64,000 bases of DNA from Mycolicibacterium sp. CBMA 234. Lineage in GTDB: Bacteria; Actinomycetota; Actinomycetes; Mycobacteriales; Mycobacteriaceae. Below the pieces are notes generated by a model that saw only the letters and a list, made by a program, of their open reading frames with translations, was not told the origin of the DNA and did not search any database. The DNA lies in contig NZ_MPKW01000024.1 in the NCBI RefSeq assembly GCF_009729415.1, positions 248,001 through 312,000 on the forward strand, given 5' to 3'. Made by a program: the position numbers and the translations under genes. Every line of letters starts with the position of its first letter. Positions within the stretch are counted from its first letter, which is position 1. Shown here piece after piece: positions 35,223 through 43,324 of the stretch.

Positions 35223-35879
35223 CCGGTAGCCGACTCCGCGAATGGTTTCGATTGTGTTGGTATCGAACGGCGTATCGATCTTGCGGCGCAGATAGCCGAC
35301 GTACACCTCGACGACGTTGTCAGGTCCGTCGTAGTGGACGTCCCAAACACCTTGCAAGATATCCGTTTTCGTCACCACGGCGTCTTTGTTGCGCATCAAG
35401 AATTCCAGGACACCAAACTCACGTGGGGTCAACGTGATTGATGTTTCTGCACGGGTGACGGTGCGCCGCGATGGGTCGAGGGACAGCGTTCCCGCCGTGA
35501 GGACCACGGGCCGTTCAGGGGCGCCGCGACGCCCCAGCGCGCGCAGCCGCGCCACCAGCACCCGATAGGAGAACGGCTTGGTCAGGTAATCGTCGGCGCC
35601 GAGGTCGAAGGCGTCGGTCTGGTCGTATTCACCGTCCTTGGCGGTCAGCATCAGTACCGGGGTCCAGATGCCCTGAGACCGCATCTGCCGCAGCACCTCA
35701 TAGCCGCTCAACCCGGGAAGCATGATGTCGAGCACCGCTACGTCGTAGTCGTTGGTGACGGCCTCATCGAGCCCGTCGACGCCGGTAGCAGCGGTCACCA
35801 CCACGAAACCGTCGGCCTTCAGCCCCGCGGCCAACGCTGTCGACAATCCTGGTTCGTCCTCGACCAGCAGAACTTTCAC
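35211..35879 (-). CDS. OmpR-family response regulator
   Basis: The 222-residue protein has receiver residues EDE (7-9), phosphoacceptor Asp51 (VAVLDIMLPGLSGY), Thr (LMLTAKDGEY) and Lys (YLTKPFSY). The winged helix includes LTPREFGVLEFLMRNKDAV and DNVVEVYVGYLRRKID, ending LRGVGY-like (IRGVGYRLLP). The start is GTG 35879. It is transcribed towards the kinase gene rather than with it, an uncommon layout for a cognate pair. Its start region is divergent from the COG4705-like gene by 76 bases, which it may control. Confidence 0.92.
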   Translation of the reverse strand: MKVLLVEDEPGLSTALAAGLKADGFVVVTAATGVDGLDEAVTNDYDVAVLDIMLPGLSGYEVLRQMRSQGIWTPVLMLTAKDGEYDQTDAFDLGADDYLTKPFSYRVLVARLRALGRRGAPERPVVLTAGTLSLDPSRRTVTRAETSITLTPREFGVLEFLMRNKDAVVTKTDILQGVWDVHYDGPDNVVEVYVGYLRRKIDTPFDTNTIETIRGVGYRLLP

Positions 35880-35955
35880 CTCGACCCCCGGACCCCTATG
35901 TGGCTCTGTGCTTCCTCAGCGTCGCTTCAGCAACTGGTATCTAGCGTCAGCGGAC

Positions 35956-37206
35956 ATGACCAGTTCTACCCGCCCGTCGACCCGTTCGTGGCGGGTGACC
36001 GCCAGCAAGGTACCTGAAGTCACCATCTGGTTCTGGCTGATCAAGATCCTGTGCACCACCGTCGGTGAGAGCTTCGCCGACTGGGTCAATGTGGGCCTGG
36101 GTCTCGGATTGGGGATCACCACCATGATCTTCACCGCGGTGCTGGCCGTGGTGTTGGGGGTACAACTGCGACTGCAGCGCTATGTGCCCGTCGTGTACTG
36201 GCTGACCGTCGTGGTGCTGAGCGTGGCCGGCACGCTGTACACCGACATTCTCACCGATCGCCTCGCCGTCCCACTGGTACTGAGCACCGCGGTGTTCGCA
36301 GTCGCGCTTGCCGCAGTCTTCGGCGTGTGGTTCGCGCGGGAACGAACCTTGTCGATCCACAGCATCTTCACGCTGCCCCGCGAATTGTTCTACTGGCTGG
36401 CAGTTCTGGTGACCTTCGCGCTGGGTACGGCTGCCGGCGACTGGACTTTGGCGCTGACGGGGTGGGGTCCTGGCATCTCGGTGCTGTTGCCGGTCACGCT
36501 CATTGCTGCGGTCATCGTCGGCTGGCGATTCGGAGTGAACGCGGTGCTCTCGTTCTGGCTGGCCTACATCCTGACCCGCCCGCTCGGTGCCAACCTTGGT
36601 GACTGGTTTGCCTCACCGACGGCCCAACATGGTCTGGGCCTCGGTTATGGCGTGACGAGCGTGATCTTCCTGGCGGCGATCGCCGCTGCGGTCGTCTACC
36701 TCACCCGGACGCGCGCCGACGTGATCGAGTTGAATGACGAAGTGACGCAGCCGAAGCCGCGGCGTGCAGTATCGGTCGTGGCCACGGTCGGCTACTACGC
36801 CGTCGTCATTCTGGCCGCTGGTGCGCTGCTTCAATGGGCGTCCGCGCAGCCGCACGGTTCGGCTGGTGCCGAGGAAGAAGGCGGGCCACCCGTGGCAGCG
36901 GCGAGCTTGGCGCCGGGGGAGGCGGGCACGACATTCCCGGCCGCGGATCTGGCCCAATTCCGGACTATCACCCAGGACACGCTGGCGAAAGTGACTGCGG
37001 CGGATCAATCCGGCGCGCGCACCCGGATCGCCGATCTCGAGACGCTATGGGACCACGACCAGGACCGGCTGCAATCGATGAACCCGAAAACCTGGTCGGT
37101 CCTCGATCATGAGATCGATGCGGCGCTCAAGGCCGTCAGGTCCGGCAATCCCAGCGTCGATGACGAAAAGCAGACTCTGACAAAGCTATTGGCGAGCCTG
37201 CGCTGA
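35956..37206 (+). CDS. COG4705-like multi-pass membrane protein
   Basis: The start is ATG 35956 (MTSSTRPSTRSWRVT); the frame is open upstream but there it runs antisense to the regulator gene. The 416-residue product has about eleven membrane segments with a repeated polar motif next to them: VGESFADW, GTAAGDWTLALTGWG and LGANLGDWFASP, each placing an acidic-Trp pair near a helix end. This repeat matches my memory of the COG4705 uncharacterised membrane-anchored proteins. The C-terminal 90 residues are soluble and helical. Six bases separate it from the PAP2 gene, so they form an operon. Function unknown. Confidence 0.75.
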   Translation: MTSSTRPSTRSWRVTASKVPEVTIWFWLIKILCTTVGESFADWVNVGLGLGLGITTMIFTAVLAVVLGVQLRLQRYVPVVYWLTVVVLSVAGTLYTDILTDRLAVPLVLSTAVFAVALAAVFGVWFARERTLSIHSIFTLPRELFYWLAVLVTFALGTAAGDWTLALTGWGPGISVLLPVTLIAAVIVGWRFGVNAVLSFWLAYILTRPLGANLGDWFASPTAQHGLGLGYGVTSVIFLAAIAAAVVYLTRTRADVIELNDEVTQPKPRRAVSVVATVGYYAVVILAAGALLQWASAQPHGSAGAEEEGGPPVAAASLAPGEAGTTFPAADLAQFRTITQDTLAKVTAADQSGARTRIADLETLWDHDQDRLQSMNPKTWSVLDHEIDAALKAVRSGNPSVDDEKQTLTKLLASLR

Positions 37207-37212
37207 CTCACG

Positions 37213-37794
37213 ATGAACCTGAATACCCAAATCTTCTACGACATCAACGATTTTGCGCGCAACACACCCTGGTTGCAGCCTGTCGTGTACGGGTACGCCA
37301 CGTACGGCGTCGTGCTGTTCGCGATCCTGCTACTGGTCGGCTGGTGGCTGGCCCGCCGAACCAACGACACCGCCGCCATGGCGGCGGCGGTATGGGCTCC
37401 ACTGGGTGTCTTGGCCGCCGTCGCGATCAATCAGCCGATCGCCGACGCCATCAATTCCGCTCGCCCCTGTAATGAGCTGCCCCACATCGTGGTTATGCAC
37501 TGCAACACCGACGGTGGACTTCCCAGCGACCACGCCATGATGGCGGGCGCCGTCGCGGCCGGCGTCTGGTTGGTCAATCGACGCCTCGGCTTGGTCGCCG
37601 CTGTCGCTGCGATCGTCATGGCGTTTGCGCGGGTCTACGTAGCGGCGCACTATCCGCTCGACGTACTGGTCGGTCTGGTGCTCGGTGCGGTGATCAGTGT
37701 GGTCGGCTACCTGCTGGCACGGCCGCTGCTGAATCGACTGCTCACCATGGTCGCGCAGACGCCGCTACGGGTATTGATCACCGCGGCCCCCTGA
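37213..37794 (+). CDS. PAP2-family membrane phosphatase
   Basis: The 193-residue protein has about five membrane segments and the three PAP2 motifs: an Arg-Pro element (INSARPC), PSDHAMMAGA, and RVYVAAHYPLDVLVG, whose Arg, His and Asp form the phosphatase site facing outside. This matches undecaprenyl-diphosphatase or lipid phosphatases of the BcrC type. The Arg-Pro element lacks the usual preceding Lys spacing, so the first motif is only approximate. Co-transcribed with the COG4705-like gene. A role in lipid carrier recycling is likely but not proven. Confidence 0.85.
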   Translation: MNLNTQIFYDINDFARNTPWLQPVVYGYATYGVVLFAILLLVGWWLARRTNDTAAMAAAVWAPLGVLAAVAINQPIADAINSARPCNELPHIVVMHCNTDGGLPSDHAMMAGAVAAGVWLVNRRLGLVAAVAAIVMAFARVYVAAHYPLDVLVGLVLGAVISVVGYLLARPLLNRLLTMVAQTPLRVLITAAP

Positions 37795-38056
37795 CGTCAG
37801 GCGGCAGGTCAGCCCGCGAACCAGCCGCTGGGAAGGGTGAACATCCCCGTGAGCGTGACGGCGCGCGATAGTTAATCAGGTTGAAAGGGTCAGAGCAGCA
37901 ATGGGTTTCGTTGTTGTCTGGCTCGGGTCATCGCGATGATTGCTCTGTGTGTCGACCTTTCGCCGTCGATATTGCGCAAGTTGCAGTTGGACATCGGCGT
38001 GGCGCGGTAACCTCCGCGGTGGACTCTGTCTGGAGGTCCGAAAGGGAGTAATGGTG

Positions 38057-38707
38057 ATGATCAAGTTTGTTGCGTCCGTTGGCATCGCCGCTATCGCGGT
38101 CGGTATGGCTGGCGCGCTGGCGGGTCCCGCCTCCGCAGCCAACAACATCAAGCCGTTCGGTCAGCAGGAGACGCTGAACGAAATCGGCTACACGGTCAAA
38201 AGCCTCCACCCGAGTTCGGACCCCGTGCCGCACAACGGCCAGCTGTACTCAGCGACCGTGAAAGTCGAAGGGCTCGGAGGCTGGGCCAACCCCATCACGG
38301 CGTTCTTCAACGCCCGCGCCGAGAGCGGCGCGAACTATCGGGTGATCAGCGGGAACGTGCCCTCGGCACCGCCTGGCGAGACGACGAGCGGCAAGCTCTA
38401 CTTCGATGTCGTCGGCGACGTACCGAACAGCGTCGTCTACAACGACGGCATGCAGGACCTCATGGTCTGGGTGCCCGGCGCCCCGGTGGGTGGCGTACCG
38501 AGTGAGGCTCCGGACACCGAAGACGCCCCGGTCGGGTCCAGCGAGATCATCAGCACGCCACCGGCCGAGAGTGCAGCACCTGCCGACGCAGGAACTCCGA
38601 CAGGGGGCAATATGTTCGCCCCTGAAGTCATCGCGCCGGCCCCGTTCGAGCTCACCCCATCCGATGTGGCTGCGCCGGGGTACAACTCCGGTAGCGGACG
38701 TCGTTGA
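38057..38707 (+). CDS. Secreted MPT63-like (DUF1942) protein with extended tail
   Basis: Among ATG 38051, GTG 38054 and ATG 38057, the last is chosen because AAAGGGAG (38041-38048) then sits eight bases upstream. The 216-residue product has a signal peptide (MIKFVASVGIAAIAVG, cleavage near SAA-NN). The mature region of about 130 residues matches the MPT63 immunoglobulin-like domain: FNARAESGANYRVISG, TSGKLYFDVVGD and YNDGMQDLMVWVPG. Unlike MPT63 it continues with a 60-residue Pro/Ala/Glu-rich tail. Function unknown; MPT63 is a secreted antigen. The 260 bases upstream show no confident regulatory site. Confidence 0.85.
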   Translation: MIKFVASVGIAAIAVGMAGALAGPASAANNIKPFGQQETLNEIGYTVKSLHPSSDPVPHNGQLYSATVKVEGLGGWANPITAFFNARAESGANYRVISGNVPSAPPGETTSGKLYFDVVGDVPNSVVYNDGMQDLMVWVPGAPVGGVPSEAPDTEDAPVGSSEIISTPPAESAAPADAGTPTGGNMFAPEVIAPAPFELTPSDVAAPGYNSGSGRR

Positions 38708-38711
38708 GCGA

Positions 38712-41700
38712 TTACCCCACGTCACCCTGACTGAGGCTGTCGTCCAGGAAAGACAGGGGGACCGGCGTCCAGTCGGGTTGCCACCGGTCGGCCTGAGCTT
38801 CACGGCGTAACGACGCGAGCAGCGCGCGAACCGGTGCTCCCTCATCGAGGAGGAATCGGACCATCCGGTGCTCAGCGCACACGGACGCGGTGGCCGACAA
38901 CAGCTGCCGCGCCTCGGTGTCGTGACCTGCTACCGCCAGGCAGGTCACCAGGAGTCGTTTGGCTTGCAGCAGCGCCCTATCGCGCCCGCATCCCGCCAAC
39001 TGGCCCACCCATTCCCGCGCCCAGGTGACGGCCAGCTCGAGCTGCTCGGGTTGAGCTTCGTTGAGGAGCAGCCGGATAGCGGTGGCCTCCTCCAGTTGCA
39101 GGGTGACCTTGTCGATGCCGTCGGCGGGATCGCGGCGCGCGGCGTGAGAGATCGGCGGCGAAGCGGCCAGTCCCGCAGCGGTGGGCAGGTGCAAGCGGGC
39201 ACGTTCGTGCTCGACGGCAGCGCGAAGGCGCCGCAGCGTCAGGGACTCGGCGACCTGTGCCCCGTCGTCGAGATACTGTGCCGCGGCAGTGAGATCACCG
39301 CGCAGAGCTTTGATCCGGGCGCCGGTCGTGTAGCGCGCGATCATGAAGTCGACGGTGCCGTTCTCGGCGCCGAGTTCCTGGCTCAAGTCGAGCAGTCGCT
39401 CAGCCTCAGCGATCTCGCCGCGCTCGTACAGCAGATCACCCAGCAGCGCGGAGGCAATGCGGGCGGGGTAGGAGTGCTGATCGCCGGCAGTGGTGGCCAG
39501 CCGCAGCCCCTCGCGGAAGAGGTCTTCGGCCGCGGCCATGTCGAGTTGTTCGGAGGCGGCGAGCCCGGCAAAGCGATAGCCGTACACCACCGAGAGCGGC
39601 CCGCGGGTGCATGCGTGATAGGGCAGCGCCCACTGGTGGCGGCGCCGCGCGGCATCGAAATCGAAGTGGAACAGATTGGCGAACACCGCATCGTCGGCCG
39701 CGCAGGAAACCACCCAGGCCGGCAAGGTGTTCGGGCGCGAAAGGCACTCGGCGACAAGCTGTTCGACACCGTCGATGCGGTCGCTGATGACGTTGATATC
39801 GGCCTGGATGACGTCGGCTTCTGCCCGCAGATCGGCGAGCGCGGCGTTATCACCCTGCCCGGCTGTGAGCAGGACGCGCGCACCGTCCACGGCGGCTTGC
39901 GCGGGCACTGGACGGACCGCTGCGTTGTTGGCCCAGGCGATGGTGAGCTGCAGTCGTGCACTCTGGCTCACCTGTAGCGGCGGCAGTTTCGCTACCAGCC
40001 CGAGCAGCGTGAACATCCGCCCCTTCTCAAGGAGCTCCATGCCGTCGCGTTCGACCAGTTCGACTGCCCGCCCCGGATCATCTGCGGCCAAGGCGTGATC
40101 GACGGCCTCGCTGAGCATCCTGTGCTCGGCAGACCATATCGACGCGGTGCGGTGAAGCTGTTCGATGCGGCCGGGCTGATCACGGTCAAGGCGTTGCCGC
40201 AGATACTGCGCGAACAGATGGTGGTACTGAAACCACTGCCCTTCCTCGTCGAGCCTGCGCAGGAACAAATCGCGTTGTTCAACCTCTTCCAGCATGGCCT
40301 GCCCGCCTGGCGCGCCCATCAGCGCGGAGGCGAGCGAGCCGCAGATCCGTTCCGTCACCGACGTCGTCAACAAGAAGTCGAGTACGTCCGGATCGAGGCC
40401 GTTCAGCACGTTCTCGGCCAAGAATTCGCCGACCGCGCGATGGCGTCCCGACAGCTGCCCGATCAGGGCATCCGGATCTGACGATTCACGCAGCGATAGC
40501 GACGCCAGCTGCAAACCGGCAGCCCAGCCCTCGGTCGCCTCGACCAGCCCGGCAATCGCCGAATCAGCCAACGACAGACCGCCACGCTCGGTCAGAAACG
40601 TTCGCGCCTCGTCGATATCGAAACGCAGTGCAGCGGCGTCGATTTCGATGAGCTCGTCGCGCACCCGCAGTCGACCCAGCGGCAGACCGGTCTTCCTGCG
40701 ACTGGTCACGATCACCTGTAGGCGATCGCAGCCGCTGTCGAGCAGGAATTCCATGGCTGCGATGGCCGCCGGATCGGAGATGAGGTGCCAGTCGTCGACC
40801 ACCACTGCCACCTGCTCACCGCTCTGGTGGATTTCGTTGATCAGCGAGGTCAGCACATACCGTTCGGCCTGATCGCCATGCTCTTCGAGCACGCGCCCGA
40901 GTTCACCGGCGAGGGAGGGCCTGACCTGGCGGATGGCCTCGATGAGGTGCGTGAGCAACCACACCACGTTGTTGTCGTCGGTGTCGACCGACAACCAGGC
41001 CACCGCCGCCCCTTGCTCGGCGAGCAGTGCGCTCCACTGCCCGGACAGCGTGGTTTTGCCGTACCCGGCCGGGCCGTGGATGAGCGTCAGTCGACGACCT
41101 GCCCCGCCACGCAGCGCTTCGATCAATCGGTCCCGGTCGATCAGCGCCCGTGCCGGGCTGGGCGGACGGAACCGCGTCAGGGGGAGCGGCGGCGTGATCG
41201 ATCTGGAGCGGCGGCCGGTTGGAACCGGTGCGGCGGGCGCCTCAAACTGGGGCGCATCGGGGGCGGTGGGCAGCGCCAGCTCGTCGACCGCCACCCCGCA
41301 GAGATGCTGCGCCTGCCGCAACTGCTCCCCGAACGCCGCTGCGGTAGCCGGCCGGTCTGGGGGATCGACGGCCATCGCCGATGCGATTGCCGCTGAGACT
41401 TCGGCGGGGATGTCCTCGCCGCGCAGGATCGGGGTCGGTTCGCTGGTGATCCGCAGAAACTGGGCGATCACCTGTTCGCCGCGACGCCGCTCGAACGCGG
41501 CATGCCCGGTGATCGCGCAAAACAACGTCGCGCCCAGGCTGTACACATCGGAGGCGGCCGACGGTGACCGGCCTCCCAGGACCTCCGGTGCAGTGAAGGC
41601 GGGCGATCCGGTGACCACTCCGGTGCCGGTCTCAAATCCGCCCGCCATCCGCGCGATCCCGAAATCGGTCAGCTGCGGCTGGTGGTAATCGGTGAGCAGG

Positions 41701-42164
41701 ATGTTCCCCGGTTTCACATCGCGGTGCAGGATCCCGGCCTGGTGTGCAGTTTCGAGTGCGCCGGCCAGCTTGACGCCCAGCGAGAGAGCCTCGGGCCATC
41801 CGAGCGGACCATGCTTGCGGATCCGACCATCCAGTGAGCCCCGCGAGTGGTACTGCAAGACGATAAATGGCCGACCGGAAGTTGTTGTCCCGACGTTCAA
41901 CACGTTGGTGATGTGTGGATGTCCTGATAGCCGGCCCATGGCCCGTTGCTCGCGGAGGAACCGCTCGACGTTCTCGGTTCCCAGATCTGCGAGAAGAACC
42001 TTGACCGCCACCGTCCGGTCCAGGGTCGGCTGCAGACAGCGGTAGACCACCCCAAATCCACCCCGCCCGATCTCGACCGCTTGCTCGAAACCTGCGGCGT
42101 GCAACTCCGCGGGAATCTGCACCATCGGATCGGGCTGGGTTGCCAGCGGGTCGAATTCGGCCAC
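38712..42164 (-). CDS. PknK-like Ser/Thr kinase fused to MalT-type ATPase
   Basis: GTG 42164 is preceded by AAAGGAGG ten bases upstream, giving 1150 residues. Residues 30-290 are a Hanks-type kinase: GRGGFGVVY loop, Lys55 in VAVKVL, HRDVKPGN (147-154), DFG (167-169) and an APE triplet. About 120 linker residues follow. Next is a P-loop ATPase (GPAGYGKTT, VVVDDWHLIS) of the MalT/STAND type, then a long helical repeat region to the C-terminus. No LuxR helix-turn-helix is seen at the end, as in mycobacterial PknK. Such proteins couple phosphorylation to transcriptional or translational control. No membrane segment, so cytosolic. Confidence 0.88.
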   Translation of the reverse strand: MAEFDPLATQPDPMVQIPAELHAAGFEQAVEIGRGGFGVVYRCLQPTLDRTVAVKVLLADLGTENVERFLREQRAMGRLSGHPHITNVLNVGTTTSGRPFIVLQYHSRGSLDGRIRKHGPLGWPEALSLGVKLAGALETAHQAGILHRDVKPGNILLTDYHQPQLTDFGIARMAGGFETGTGVVTGSPAFTAPEVLGGRSPSAASDVYSLGATLFCAITGHAAFERRRGEQVIAQFLRITSEPTPILRGEDIPAEVSAAIASAMAVDPPDRPATAAAFGEQLRQAQHLCGVAVDELALPTAPDAPQFEAPAAPVPTGRRSRSITPPLPLTRFRPPSPARALIDRDRLIEALRGGAGRRLTLIHGPAGYGKTTLSGQWSALLAEQGAAVAWLSVDTDDNNVVWLLTHLIEAIRQVRPSLAGELGRVLEEHGDQAERYVLTSLINEIHQSGEQVAVVVDDWHLISDPAAIAAMEFLLDSGCDRLQVIVTSRRKTGLPLGRLRVRDELIEIDAAALRFDIDEARTFLTERGGLSLADSAIAGLVEATEGWAAGLQLASLSLRESSDPDALIGQLSGRHRAVGEFLAENVLNGLDPDVLDFLLTTSVTERICGSLASALMGAPGGQAMLEEVEQRDLFLRRLDEEGQWFQYHHLFAQYLRQRLDRDQPGRIEQLHRTASIWSAEHRMLSEAVDHALAADDPGRAVELVERDGMELLEKGRMFTLLGLVAKLPPLQVSQSARLQLTIAWANNAAVRPVPAQAAVDGARVLLTAGQGDNAALADLRAEADVIQADINVISDRIDGVEQLVAECLSRPNTLPAWVVSCAADDAVFANLFHFDFDAARRRHQWALPYHACTRGPLSVVYGYRFAGLAASEQLDMAAAEDLFREGLRLATTAGDQHSYPARIASALLGDLLYERGEIAEAERLLDLSQELGAENGTVDFMIARYTTGARIKALRGDLTAAAQYLDDGAQVAESLTLRRLRAAVEHERARLHLPTAAGLAASPPISHAARRDPADGIDKVTLQLEEATAIRLLLNEAQPEQLELAVTWAREWVGQLAGCGRDRALLQAKRLLVTCLAVAGHDTEARQLLSATASVCAEHRMVRFLLDEGAPVRALLASLRREAQADRWQPDWTPVPLSFLDDSLSQGDVG

Positions 42165-42392
42165 CGCGGTCGAGCCTCCTTTACGGCAGTCCACCGCCCG
42201 CGACAGTCCACCGGCCTGTTGAACCCTGACCACGTGCGCCATGTGCCTGGTCGACCACCCATTATCGTCCAGTTGACGTCGCCTCACACGATCTCCGGCC
42301 AATCCGCCGACGTCCACTGCGACTACCATCGGCCGCTGGCACACGGGCACGGACCTAGCCCGTCGGGTTACCAAGAAAGGGCGGACAGGCCC

Positions 42393-43052
42393 GTGCACCT
42401 CGACCACATCGTCATTGCAACAACCGATCTCGACGAGTCAGCGCGTCAGCTCGCGGACACCACGGGTCTGGCAGCCGTCAAAGGTGGAGTGCACGACGGA
42501 CTGGGCACTCACAACCACATCGTGCCGCTCGGGCGCGGATACCTTGAGCTCGTCGCTGTGCACGATCCGGAGCTCGCTCAGGACAACCCGTTCGGACGGT
42601 TGGTGCTCTCCGCGTTGAGCGGGGCCAACGAGGCGTTCGCCGGCTGGGCTGTCGAGGTCACCGCCGATGTACTCAACGCCCGGTCGCACCGGGACGGGTT
42701 GCCGGTCGGCCGCCTGACCCGCGAGGGCGTGGGTGTCCATCATCTCGGGATGACGCGCGCCCTCGAGTCACCGGGACTGCCGTTTCTCTTGGCGAGGGAC
42801 GCCGGCAATAAGGATCCTGGTCTGCTGGCTGCTGGGCACACCGTCAGGCCGCGCGGGGTGCGGGCACTGTGGGTCGCCGAAGACCAATCTGTCGTCGAGA
42901 CCTGGCTGATGGCACGCGTCGGCGCCAACAACGCGGAGCTGCCGGTCGTGTGTGTCTCGTCTGGGCGGGGCATCACTCAAGTCGACGTTGAAACCGATGA
43001 GGGCACAGTGGTACTGCTCCACGCCCACCCCACGGCAGGGCTGCGTCACTGA
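42393..43052 (+). CDS. Glyoxalase-like domain protein
   Basis: The start is GTG 42393 after AAAGGGCGG, giving 219 residues. HLDHIVIATTDLDESARQL, GGVHDGLGTHNHIVPLGRGYLELVAV and the second-half VGVHHLGMTRAL resemble the glyoxalase-like domain (PF13468 type), with paired beta-alpha-beta modules in one chain. His residues of the first module could bind metal. The gene is divergent from the PknK-like kinase across a 228-base region that shows no clear operator. The substrate is unknown. Confidence 0.78.
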   Translation: MHLDHIVIATTDLDESARQLADTTGLAAVKGGVHDGLGTHNHIVPLGRGYLELVAVHDPELAQDNPFGRLVLSALSGANEAFAGWAVEVTADVLNARSHRDGLPVGRLTREGVGVHHLGMTRALESPGLPFLLARDAGNKDPGLLAAGHTVRPRGVRALWVAEDQSVVETWLMARVGANNAELPVVCVSSGRGITQVDVETDEGTVVLLHAHPTAGLRH

Positions 43053-43092
43053 CTGGTTGAGTGGGAAAGAGTCCCTGAAACGCTAATTGTGG

Positions 43093-43165
43093 TGCCCCCG
43101 GCAGGATTCGAACCTGCGGCCTTCTGCTCCGGAGGCAGACGCTCTATCCCCTGAGCTACGGGGGC
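43093..43165 (-). tRNA. tRNA-Arg (anticodon CCG)
   Basis: On the minus strand the sequence folds into a complete cloverleaf: acceptor GCCCCCG paired with CGGGGGC, D arm, anticodon stem TCTGC/GCAGA with loop CTCCGGA (anticodon CCG), and the T arm GCAGG TTCGAATCCTGC. The discriminator is A and CCA is encoded at 43090-43092, so the gene with CCA is 43090-43165. It reads Arg CGG codons. It lies divergent to and just upstream of argS, as argV does in M. tuberculosis. No integrase or attachment duplication is seen beside it. Confidence 0.97.
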
Positions 43166-43324
43166 GCATGATGCTGGCGGGCCAGCTGCGCCGTTGGGCG
43201 AACACAGACTAACGCATGCACGGCTGCTCACCCGAATCGGCGTCAACCGCCGGGGGACAACCTGTCAACCAGCGGTAGACACCGATGACAAGCCTGAGCA
43301 GCTCAGCCCATAGGATGGACCCCC

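Noticed and set aside
37795..38056. Promoter or riboswitch before the MPT63-like gene
   Set aside because: Some TTG and TAAC elements occur, but spacings are poor and no stable fold was found, so nothing is called.
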